Below are positions 10,268 through 17,557 of a stretch of DNA of 17,557 bases, piece by piece. The notes beneath the pieces are model-generated. The model was not told where the DNA came from, did not search any database, and saw only the letters and a list, made by a program, of their open reading frames with translations. Location of the stretch: contig WKLE02003247.1 of assembly GCA_014885115.2 (NCBI GenBank), forward strand, positions 1 to 17,557. The letters run 5' to 3'. Every line of letters starts with the position of its first letter. Position 1 is the stretch's first letter. This DNA comes from Asterionellopsis glacialis. Lineage: Eukaryota; Bacillariophyta; Plagiogrammaphyceae; Rhaphoneidales; Asterionellopsidaceae. The translations under genes and the position numbers were made by a program.

Positions 10268-10290
10268 CTTGTTTTTGTAATGCGATAAGG
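10268..10290 (-). repeat. subterminal copy of the repeat core, right side
   Basis: On the minus strand this reads CCTTATCGCATTACAAAAAC, matching the core of the terminal repeat and the left subterminal copy. The element therefore has two cores at each end, in inverted symmetry. Confidence 0.7.
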
Positions 10291-10320
10291 ATGCAAAAAC
10301 AAAAAAGGTGTCTGTGCTCA

Positions 10321-10358
10321 ATTTTGTTTTTGTTTTTGTCACGCGATAAGGATCAGCC
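10321..10358 (-). repeat. right terminal inverted repeat of the Harbinger element
   Basis: On the minus strand this reads GGCTGATCCTTATCGCGTGA and then CAAAAA tracts, pairing with 6371-6408. It keeps both CpGs that the left arm has lost. Confidence 0.9.
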
Positions 10359-11593
10359 TAATGTGAGTAACTAGCAATGGAGAAATATTTTGTCTGTTAT
10401 ACTGGAAAATCAATATGTGGACATCAAAACCTGCTGTAGAACTCTCATAGCAATCTCATAGAAAATATACCAAGAAAAGGGGAAAACTCCACATACTTTC
10501 ACTGTTTTCTGTGCCCCTACAATCATATACATGGCAATCACTCTTTCACCTCCACATAGAAGAGGACACAGTACAACTGTAAGTATCCTAACTCTACTCC
10601 GTATCCCAATCCAACAAATCTGTTGGTCTGCCTGTTTGTCCTCATTACCATAACCAAAACTCTTTACCTCTCCATCGAAAACACTGTACAGACCATTGTC
10701 ATTTGGCGCTTGTGCTTTTTTTGGAGGAGGTTGTCTGTGGTAATGAGAAATTTGATTGCAGTAATATAAAAAAGCAGAGGTGCCTGTTTTCCTTACTTTA
10801 CTTGTACAGTAGTAATTTTTTACCAACACCACACTTTTGTATGATGGATTCAGATGTTGACACCAACAACAATAATATCAATGACATCCTTCTTTTGGCA
10901 TTGTCACTTGTTTTAGTGGGAGAGCAACTAACATCCCTCTCCCAAAGGATGCAGAGTGAGCTCTCCCTGCATATTAATGAACAGCATCATTTATACAGAG
11001 CACTCACTAGCAACACCAATTCTGGACAAGCCTGTCAGCAATCATGACTGACCAAAACAGACAAATTACCATGACCATTTACCTCAAAAGTATGGACCAT
11101 TCTTTTTTTCAGTCAATCAAATCATGGTAATAAAAACAGACTGACAGACAATTACCTTGACCATTACCGCAATCCATTACATGGCCTTTTGGTAAAAAGA
11201 ACGGGTTTAAAATAAAACTCCTACTTATCCCGGTCATTTACCATCTGCATTAGATGTTTTCCCAGTCAAAAAGGATGGGAAACCGCAGGATGAAGGATCA
11301 CCACATCTGTAAACCTTACATGGTTTTTGGTAGTGCATTCATGGTGAACATTCATCCCATGGTTTCCCGGTCCTAAATTACCAGGAATTACATAGCTTTT
11401 TTGCACAACTTTTGTACTGGTCATGACCAATGGAAACTTTTCCCAGTTTTTTTTGGACAAACTGAAGTCAGTCTGTTAATATTTGGCACCTACCAAGAGA
11501 ACCCAAAGGAGGTACACCGTCTAAAAACTTGCATCACACCAGCCATACACACCCCTCATGACAAATTGTAGAGTGCATGCTTAAGCATGTACT
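10359..11593. other. transposon-derived DNA without an intact gene
   Basis: This CpG-poor stretch has no recognisable domain. It contains related direct repeats of the type GACTG.CC..ACAGACAAATTACCATGACCA at about 11046-11083 and 11140-11170, with a looser relative near 10610-10655. These suggest internal repeats of an old element. A 14-bp perfect palindrome CATGCTTAAGCATG lies at 11576-11589. A 140-codon minus frame at 10410-10832 has no domain or codon pattern that I trust. Confidence 0.45.
10841..11047 (+). CDS. short ORF, possible transposase N-terminal remnant
   Basis: Adjacent ATGs at 10841 and 10844 open a 68-69 residue frame (MMDSDVDTNNNNINDILLLA..): an acidic, N-rich start, a leucine-rich hydrophobic helix, a polar helix (SLSQRMQSELSLHINEQHHL), then TGA. 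An acidic start followed by a leucine-rich helix is seen at the N-terminus of some Harbinger-like transposases. That is the only hint, and no catalytic part follows. It may be chance or a fragment. Confidence 0.2.
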   Translation: MMDSDVDTNNNNINDILLLALSLVLVGEQLTSLSQRMQSELSLHINEQHHLYRALTSNTNSGQACQQS

Positions 11594-12213
11594 GTTGAGT
11601 TGTTCCAGGATTAGGTGGACCAACTTGTGACATCTCTTTCATAGACTCCATATAGACCCAAAATTCATATTTTAAAGTTATGAACATATACATTAATGTA
11701 TAATTTTATATACTTCAAAAATTGTAATATATGTATTCATATTTCAATACTTTTATACTAATGGAATATATAACCAGTATATATACATACCTGAATATAT
11801 TATATTATGGCACAGCCAATTTGTATTGGAATTGAATACAATGACAACCTGGCCGGTGCACTTTTTGGCATTGCAGGCTCACCCAACTGACAAAAATTGG
11901 CTGTTGCACCCAGATCTCTTCTGATCAATCTTGCAAAATGGTGCTGTTTGCCGTACCAATTTCTTGATACACAGCCATTTTTAACTAGCAACCACCAGTA
12001 CGGTTCCATGCAGAAGCTCCTTGTGCATGGAACCATACTGGTGGTTGCTAGTTAAAAATGGCTGTGTATCAAGAAATTGGTACTGTAAAATGGTATGTCC
12101 TTCCATCCTCACAAAAAAATAACATGTAAAAATACTAGCTTGGATTAATTGGATTAAAAAAAATTATGTCATATTCCAGTACTGGACTGGTCCACCTAAG
12201 CATGGAATAACTC
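11594..12213. mobile_element. small non-autonomous foldback/MITE-like element
   Basis: The ends are imperfect inverted repeats. Left 11598-11623 (GAGTTGTTCCAGGATTAGGT..) and the reverse complement of 12188-12213 (GAGTTATTCCATGCTTAGGT..) share 22 of 26 positions, and TGACAT follows a little further in on both sides. The interior, about 620 bp in all, is AT-rich and contains no ORF with a recognisable domain, but it holds the large hairpin at 11953-12083. The left end is also the second copy of the 29-bp repeat at 6154. The target-site duplication and exact boundaries are not clear. Confidence 0.5.
11953..12083. repeat. 131-bp near-perfect hairpin (60-bp arms, 11-nt loop)
   Basis: Left arm 11953-12012 (GTACCAATTTCTTGATACAC..) and right arm 12024-12083 are reverse complements at 59 of 60 positions, separated by GAAGCTCCTTG. 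The only mismatch is a CpG (12001-12002) in the left arm that appears as TpG in the reverse-complemented right arm. A transcript across it would fold into long double-stranded RNA. Confidence 0.95.
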
Positions 12214-13272
12214 TGTTGCACCCTGTTGACAATGGCGGATCAACTCATGGTAGCAATGCAATGGTAAGTTATTTTGCACTCTCCTCCTTTCCATATGTGT
12301 CTTTTGTATGATTAAACTGTCTGGTGAATTATTGCTATCCAAAAATGGATGAACCAAATGTTTTGTCTATTTTTGTATGGACTTGTAAAAAGACAGTATT
12401 TTATGATTTGGACTTTTTTGTTACTTTTGGTGCCCTCGTTTGAATACAATTATTCATTTTTGAAGATACTCTAACCATCAAAATTTTCAATTTTTAATTT
12501 TAATGGTTCATAGGTAGTATCATTAGATTAACTGGGGCAAATTCAAAGTGGATTTCTTATGCAGAAATATCTCAAAAATACACTCTACAAGATGAAATAT
12601 GACAGCAATCAACAATCTACTCCACCTCACACACACTTCAGGGCACAAAATCTAGGGCTTATTTTCAATTCTGGTGTAATTTTGTAGAGATTATAGCATA
12701 TGATGGATCAAATCATAGTGGGAAAAAAAGATGTGGGTTTTGATGTAACCTGTAAAAACAATATTCCCCTTTTTTGCTGCCACAGAAGACAACAATCAAT
12801 CCTAATAGACATTCATTAAAAAAATTACATTACATTTAATCCTTTTATTTATAATATTATGCTTACTTTTTCAGGTCATGGTGTTCTAAATCTTGGTAAA
12901 AAATGGTGTTGATGTGACCATTGTTCTTCCTTTGCCATCAATTGCGTTTCATTATTTTTGTCTGAGAAAATTTTGAGTAGCACTCCTTATCTTCAAATGT
13001 GAAATCCACCTTGACACTCCTGTCATTTTTGCAAAATCAGCACAGGTTACACCACTCCCAAAAATCTCAGTAAATAAACTGTTTCTGAGAGAAGTGCCTT
13101 TAAATCAATGTCTCTTACAGCACCAAATTTCCCAGACAAAAATGGCTGGGGAATTTCCATGTGAACAAGAATTCCCCTGGCCCTTGTGGTACAGTAATGA
13201 AAAATAGCTGTGTTTCAATGTAAGAGTACAGCATGGTTGTGGATACCGATCCAGCTTAGCTGTTACCAGGAT
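12214..13272. other. CpG-poor intergenic DNA, no gene seen
   Basis: AT-rich and CpG-poor DNA continues the mobile-element block. I see no domain-bearing ORF, tRNA or structured RNA. A start-like ACAATGGCG at 12232 followed by a GTAAGT donor at 12264 resembles a lone first exon, but no credible second exon was found. CpG content returns to normal from about 13.2 kb. Confidence 0.4.
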
Positions 13273-13384
13273 TCCATTCACGGTTATCTATAGACCCTGG
13301 GTGGACAGCCAACCAGCCGGCTCATTTTCACTTTACTAGCATTTTGTTGCGGTAGCTGTTGGTCAACCCAGCACCCTCAATTGG

Positions 13385-13467
13385 AATATCTACTGGTATA
13401 AGCCTCTGCAAACATTCCACCCAACCACTCCACTCAACGAATCCGGAGGCTTATACCAGTAGATATT
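13385..13467. repeat. perfect 22-bp inverted repeat with 39-nt loop
   Basis: AATATCTACTGGTATAAGCC plus TC (13385-13406) is exactly reverse-complemented at 13446-13467. It lies downstream of the minus-strand ORF at 13654. It could be a transcript-end hairpin, a nested terminal repeat, or a small-RNA source; sequence alone cannot decide. Confidence 0.85.
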
Positions 13468-13653
13468 GTCCTGAACCACTTTTCTGGAACCAGTCTAGAA
13501 TCTGGTTTAAATAACTGATTAAGAATAAAGTTAACAAAAAGTATCTTTTTACTATCATTTATTGTGTACTTTTATGGAAAGAGTTTCTTGGATGGAGTTT
13601 TCCGCAGCAGCGCCTGTCATCAGTCTCTCGCCAATAACACGATACAGTACCTA

Positions 13654-13878
13654 CTAATTGTTCCTGTCATCATCATCTGATGATGCCGTCTCCTCTTCCT
13701 TGATTGCATCTGCCACGCCTTTCCCCTGTTCTTCTTCCCTCTCTGTTCCCTCACTGACACAGAGCTTAACTTTCTGGTTGTTAACAGGAAGAACCCATGT
13801 CGGCGTGACTGTTAAGCTATCCCCAACACTGGTCTGGTCATCATTGGTAAGCTTTTCCCGAAAAATGATTGTTTTCAT
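13654..13878 (-). CDS. short acidic ORF inside the inverted-repeat segment
   Basis: From ATG 13878 the frame gives 74 residues (MKTIIFREKLTNDDQTSVGD..) ending SSDDDDRNN and TAG. It stays open upstream to 13971 (including HLHDFEEEDDSHTTLNEKP) without an ATG. An ATG at 13975 in good context is offset by one base, so the gene may be frameshifted or spliced. The centre looks like a short beta-rich stretch (SLTVTPTWVLPVNNQKVKLC) and the end is acidic and disordered. No family is recognised. CpG content and composition resemble host coding DNA, so it may be a captured gene fragment. Confidence 0.3.
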   Translation of the reverse strand: MKTIIFREKLTNDDQTSVGDSLTVTPTWVLPVNNQKVKLCVSEGTEREEEQGKGVADAIKEEETASSDDDDRNN

Positions 13879-14153
13879 CGGCTTCTCGTTCAATGTGGTG
13901 TGACTGTCGTCCTCCTCTTCAAAGTCGTGAAGATGCGCGACCGTTGTTTTCTCCTTCTTCTTTACCGATGCTCATGGTGACGATGGTGACAGTGACGAAT
14001 CGCCGATACAGTAGTAGCCAAAATAAAATAAAAGATTTTATAGTAGGATTCTGGTAGGTTCTTACGGGAACAGATAAGAACACGAGGATATGGCGCGAAA
14101 CCAGGGCTGTCCACCCCCCCCTAAGTAGGGGTCTATAGATAAACGTGAATGGA

Positions 14154-15241
14154 CTCCCCAGGTACCTGGTACAGGTAAATTAGGTACTAGTCTACTCCGA
14201 GTAATTCTTCAGCTCGAGGCGGGAGTCAATGTTATTTCTTTATTTTTAAGAGGTATTTAACGATTGAGGCTTTCAAAAAGGCATACTGTATGCACCCATT
14301 TTTTTATCATATTTATTATTTGGAAGTATTTACAAGGTCCTCTCTAGCTGCTGGTGAGTAAATATTTTTAAATAGTATTGTATTTGAAAGCAAAAAGGTG
14401 TTTTCGCTTTTTGTTCTGAAAAATCAAAACGGACTAAAAATATAGTGTTACTGTAACTTGGACACAAAAGTTACGTGTACGCAAGTTGAAGCAGGAATAT
14501 AAATACCGTACATGGTATTAACAGACACAAGGATCACACCATATCTAACTTACGTCAGCGGCACATCACGCAAGCAGAGAAGTATTAATGTAATTCCACC
14601 TAATGTAAAAAGGAATATTATAATTAAAACGAACACCTTACGTCATCATGAACATTCTGTGATTAAAAATCGATTAAGCCAGTAGCACTATCATAATTAT
14701 TTGATAATTGTAACCTTTTGACCGAATTCTACTCCTAAAAGATTACTGCTGGTTTTTATCTTCACGATAACGTGAAAACTACTTTTTGTAAAATTGTGTT
14801 TCTGGCGAATAATGCATTATTATTGATTACTATGTTTCGCGCACAAAACTCTAGCAATAATACACCTTACTGTGTTTTTCATCAGGGAAGGGTACAGTAT
14901 AAATGTTGAAAATAAAGCTTCAGAAAAAGAAACACGGATAATATCATGACCATGCTCCTTCGAATGGGTTCCCAAATCTTTCTAGCGATACAGCAGGGCA
15001 ACCGGGGGACACAAGGATGCCGAAATGACGATGTTTTGTGCACATTCATGGTTTTCAGCTTGTTGGCGTTCTCATAGCACCACGAGCAACTACAGTCACT
15101 AGCGTTTGCATTCTAATACACAAAACACTACAAATGTTGCGAAAAAAAGTTTTAAACTAGTTTATATAAACCGATATTATTGTATAAAATTATCTATTGA
15201 TCCGTTCAAAATTGAATGTTGTGCACGTATGTAGGGATAGT
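14154..15241. other. intergenic region downstream of the HSF-type gene, no gene seen
   Basis: No domain-bearing ORF or RNA gene is recognised. The last part probably contains the 3' untranslated region of the gene ending at 15242. A short inverted motif TTCACG-N4-CGTGAA lies near 14760, and GGTAC-rich words cluster at 14160-14190. Their meaning is unknown. Confidence 0.45.
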
Positions 15242-16213
15242 CTAATGATATTCAGTTTTTTTGCAACCTTTTTCAACCAATAATAGTTCGTACTTTAGAT
15301 CTTCCAATCGTTTTTGAATCAAAAGACGTTTGTAGTCACGTTCGTATTGATCTCTTTCTTGTTGCAATTTTTCCCGTTGATACCTCTGAAGCAACAAAGA
15401 TTGAAGAGAGGTTTGTACAAAGCTCGATTTGCAGGGCAAGGTAAAATGAGGAATCTTTGTATTCTTTTTCATCTCCAAAACAGAATCACCAGATTCCAAA
15501 GATAATTGCGGTGGTTGAGCACGAGTAAACCGTTTCTTTGGAGGAAGGCTTTTCGAAGATTGTGCCCTAGGAGTAAGATCAGGAGAAATCGTGATCGGAG
15601 TTGAAGGCATTCCAACAGAGCTACTGGAATGGCTAATTAAAGGTGAAGACATTCCCATAGAACTACCGGGTGCAATGGAACGGAGTGTTGGAGATGGAGC
15701 CTGCTTTGACTTTGAAAATTTAATTTTCTCTATGAGATCGGTTCTGTTGCGTTGAAAATGGGGATGAAAGAAAGTGGTAGGAAATCCAAAACACTTGGCT
15801 CCTGCTTCAGCTTCTTCGTTGAGTTTCTGAAACCCCCAACATGCCATTTTTCGTTGGAAAGTTGACCACTTCGCCCTTTTCAGGTGAATAGGCATAATGT
15901 TTTCAGTAAACTCCTTTGGTCGAATTATCTTGAAGGATCTTCCATCAGGCAGCCAAGTTATGATATGTTCATATTCTCTGCGGGATAGAATCTCCATGAG
16001 CTGCATTCGCATTCATATTTCGCAACAGATGTCATCGTGTGTTAGTATTGAAATACAATGAAAGCTAACTAACATCGCCATGTAGAGATACTTTCAGTTT
16101 CTTACCTTCAGTGCGAACGGCTTTGCTGGTTGTTTTCCTTTTCGCTTCTGGGTGTATTTCTCTGGGATCTTGAAGCCTTCATCTTGGGCTGCTGAGGGTA
16201 CAAAGGTTATCAT
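15242..16213 (-). CDS. heat-shock-factor (HSF)-type transcription factor, two exons
   Basis: HSF proteins bind DNA through a winged helix-turn-helix domain and regulate stress and other genes in the nucleus. I join exon 1 (16213-16106) to exon 2 (16000-15242) across a 105-bp intron (GTAAGA..GCAG, phase 0), giving 288 residues. The DNA-binding domain spans about 31-120: KPFALK/LMEILSRREY, then HIITWLPDGRSFKI, the recognition helix WSTFQRKMACWGF (81-93), and FFHPHFQRNR (113-122). The recognition helix diverges from the usual SFxRQLNxYGF. A basic cluster PPKKRFTR (189-196) may be a nuclear signal. Residues 235-280 form a Q/E/R-rich coiled coil, probably for oligomerisation. The first exon is the weak point: ATG 16213 is the nearest sensible start. 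A CCCTCAG acceptor-like site at about 16193-16199 would allow another exon upstream, and the frame also opens at 16282 with an unlikely hydrophobic run. It ends in TAG. Confidence 0.87.
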
Positions 16214-17557
16214 GATGTTACAAAGAATAAAGTGTCCTCGCGGATGAAAAAGAAGATAAAATAAATACAAAAGAATATTCAATGCTTTATCTCGCTAAAA
16301 AATAAACACTGAAGGTCGTACGACTGGGAAACATGAGATTTGAAGATTGTAAATAATGTACCAGGTACAAGGTAGAGAGAGACCTACCAGGGGAGGTTTC
16401 CAATAATTATTATTTCTGATGGACCGAATATTCAATGCAATACGAACTATACAGCGTATTTATTGGTTCAATACCAAATACAATATTCCTATTTACTATC
16501 CATGGTACGAATGTGAACATTAAAAAAAATGCGAGTAAATATATATGTTCTTTTTTTTTTCGGGGAAAAAGAATAGTCATCTTCCGTTATCACTTATATG
16601 TCTTCAAATACAGCATACAGTATATATAGTAAACAAGCATATAGTAGCTTCGCACTTAATGACTCTTTTTGCTAGTGAACGCTATTGGACCAAGAGTTAT
16701 TATATGATAATATATTATTATTCTCTTCATTTGACAGGGGTTAAAATACATAGATCATGTATGCAGTATTAAAAAAAATACGTAAGTTGTACGATCCATA
16801 CAGGGTATTCATTTGTCGGACTTCAACATTACAAGGAAAATACATAATACCCCCACTAAATTTTTCTACCAGAAAAAAGGAAGCACGTACGGTCACTTAT
16901 AGCTTTTCAATTTTATATATATAACAGAGTACAGGGGCAATCATTGATCTTTACCAGATACGGCAAATCAATGATTTTTACCTGTTTCAAACCGGTCTCT
17001 TATTCCAACTAATTTACTGGATTTTTTTTAAAAAAAGGCCTGGAGGATTGGCTAATACCCGATTTTTTCACTATTTATCATTTTTACTACTAAAACTACA
17101 GGTGAAGTACCAAATATAGGTACGTAGTACAAAAGAATGGCTTTCAAAAGATTGGCGGATAATGATTTTATTCTTGGATTCAACGGAAGGAACAATAGGT
17201 CTTCGATCTTTGTAATTGAATATTCGTAAAAATCACGTAAAATCTGATATATCGATGGTTGCATTCTGTGCTTTTTAGGAGTGAGTATTATTATAATGAT
17301 GATAAATAATGAAAATAATGGATATTATCCCATCCTCCTGGGGAGATTTGATTTTACTACATTTTAGTACGTGGTAAATTAGTACAAAGTTAAGTAAGTT
17401 GTAGGCCCGCTGTATCTAGTAAATTACTATAGTTGAGTACTAATTTATTTATTGATATGAATATTTGTTGTCATAACAGGGAGTTGTCTGAAAATCGAAA
17501 TTTCCGTATTATAGGTACGTGGTACACTAGAAAAAAATGGCTTTCAAAAGATAGGCG
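16214..17557. other. upstream region of the HSF-type gene and further intergenic DNA
   Basis: The first few hundred bases should hold the HSF gene promoter. Nothing coding is recognised in the rest, which is AT-rich with several GTAC-containing words. The only clear structure is the direct repeat at 17115 and 17510. Confidence 0.4.
17115..17557 (+). repeat. direct repeat pair (17115-17157 and 17510-17557)
   Basis: The word TATAGGTACGT(A/G)GTAC, a short variable gap, and then ATGGCTTTCAAAAGAT.GGCG occur twice, 395 bp apart. The second copy runs off the window end and has five extra bases in the gap. This may be a tandem repeat of about 0.4 kb or two ends of an element continuing to the right. 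Confidence 0.65.

Larger units (their letters stand above)
6371..10358. mobile_element. PIF/Harbinger-type DNA transposon, near full length but inactivated
   Basis: This is a 3,988-bp element bounded by inverted repeats starting GGCTGATCCTTAT, which fits the GG(G/C) start usual for the superfamily. It holds two convergent genes whose 3' ends are about 30 bp apart: an accessory protein (6719-8127, +) and a DDE transposase (8158-9778, -). This two-gene plan is that of PIF/Harbinger elements. Inner copies of the repeat core lie about 100 bp inside the left end and about 70 bp inside the right end. The outer flanks are AAA (6368-6370) and TAA (10359-10361). Harbinger duplicates a TWA triplet on insertion, so this fits a TAA duplication with one later change, though it is not perfect. 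Both genes carry TGA stops and 1-nt frameshifts, so the copy cannot make its own transposase. CpG is strongly depleted throughout. Confidence 0.9.
13273..14153. mobile_element. inverted-repeat-bounded segment, probable non-autonomous DNA element
   Basis: Left 13273-13297 (TCCATTCACGGTTATCTATA..) and the reverse complement of 14129-14153 match at 24 of 25 positions. A second shared block just inside, GGGTGGACAGCC (13299-13310 and 14105-14116 inverted), extends the arms, with a 14-bp insertion difference between blocks. The enclosed 0.8 kb has many CpGs, unlike the DNA to its left, which suggests a more recent or unmethylated insertion. It carries a short acidic ORF on the minus strand and a 22-bp inverted repeat. 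No transposase is present. Target-site duplication is not evident, so mobility is inferred from the arms. Confidence 0.6.

Noticed and set aside
10410..10832. 140-codon frame on the minus strand
   Set aside because: No recognisable motif, irregular composition, and it lies in repeat-derived CpG-poor DNA, overlapping the start of another frame.
11576..11589. Perfect 14-bp palindrome CATGCTTAAGCATG as an operator
   Set aside because: It is short, lies in repeat DNA and has no gene nearby, so there is nothing to support a regulatory role.
12232..12263. Lone first exon (ACAATGGCG start with a GTAAGT donor)
   Set aside because: The nearest good acceptor at about 12873 yields a peptide that stops within eight codons. 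No coding continuation was found.
13658..13903. 81-codon plus-strand frame opposite the acidic minus-strand ORF
   Set aside because: Its serine- and hydrophobic-rich reading is the mirror of the acidic minus-strand frame, and it lacks a good start. The minus frame is more plausible.
1..17557. CRISPR arrays, bacterial operons, rRNA or tRNA genes
   Set aside because: No regularly spaced repeats, ribosome-binding sites or cloverleaf-like sequences were seen. The spliced genes mark the window as eukaryotic nuclear DNA.

Overview
The window is nuclear DNA of a eukaryotic microalga, most likely a diatom. The evidence is a short one-domain heat-shock-factor (HSF) protein of the type strongly expanded in diatoms, spliceosomal introns of 105-243 bp with GT..AG ends, AT-rich intergenic DNA, and a Harbinger transposase resembling those common in stramenopiles. 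The species cannot be named from the sequence alone.

Layout. (1) 1-4.9 kb holds host genes: an intronless DUF1664-type membrane/coiled-coil protein (737-1882, +) and, convergent to it, a four-exon GDA1/CD39 apyrase (2152-4718, -). I joined its exons by hand into a 649-residue frame carrying all five apyrase conserved regions and a C-terminal membrane anchor. (2) About 4.9-13.2 kb is a block of mobile-element DNA. Its core is a near-complete PIF/Harbinger-type element (6371-10358) with 38-bp terminal inverted repeats, inner copies of the repeat core, and two convergent genes, an accessory protein (+) and a DDE transposase (-). Both genes are broken by TGA stops and 1-nt frameshifts. To its right lie a small foldback element with a 60-bp-arm hairpin (11594-12213) and scattered repeat fragments. 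(3) 13273-14153 is a separate inverted-repeat-bounded segment with normal CpG content, a short acidic ORF and a perfect 22-bp inverted repeat. (4) 15242-16213 (-) is the HSF-type gene with one intron. (5) The last 1.3 kb has no recognisable gene but shows a direct repeat running to the window edge.

The most informative signal is chemical rather than genic. The mobile block is almost devoid of CpG: about 4 in the 1.4-kb accessory gene and 7 in the 1.6-kb transposase gene, against about 40 in the 1.15-kb host gene at 737-1882. All four in-frame stops in the element are TGA at positions where CGA fits, and the mismatches between its repeat arms are mostly CpG to TpG/CpA changes. This reads as decay of a CpG-methylated transposon block beside CpG-normal host genes. 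I found no convincing new enzymatic or defence system.
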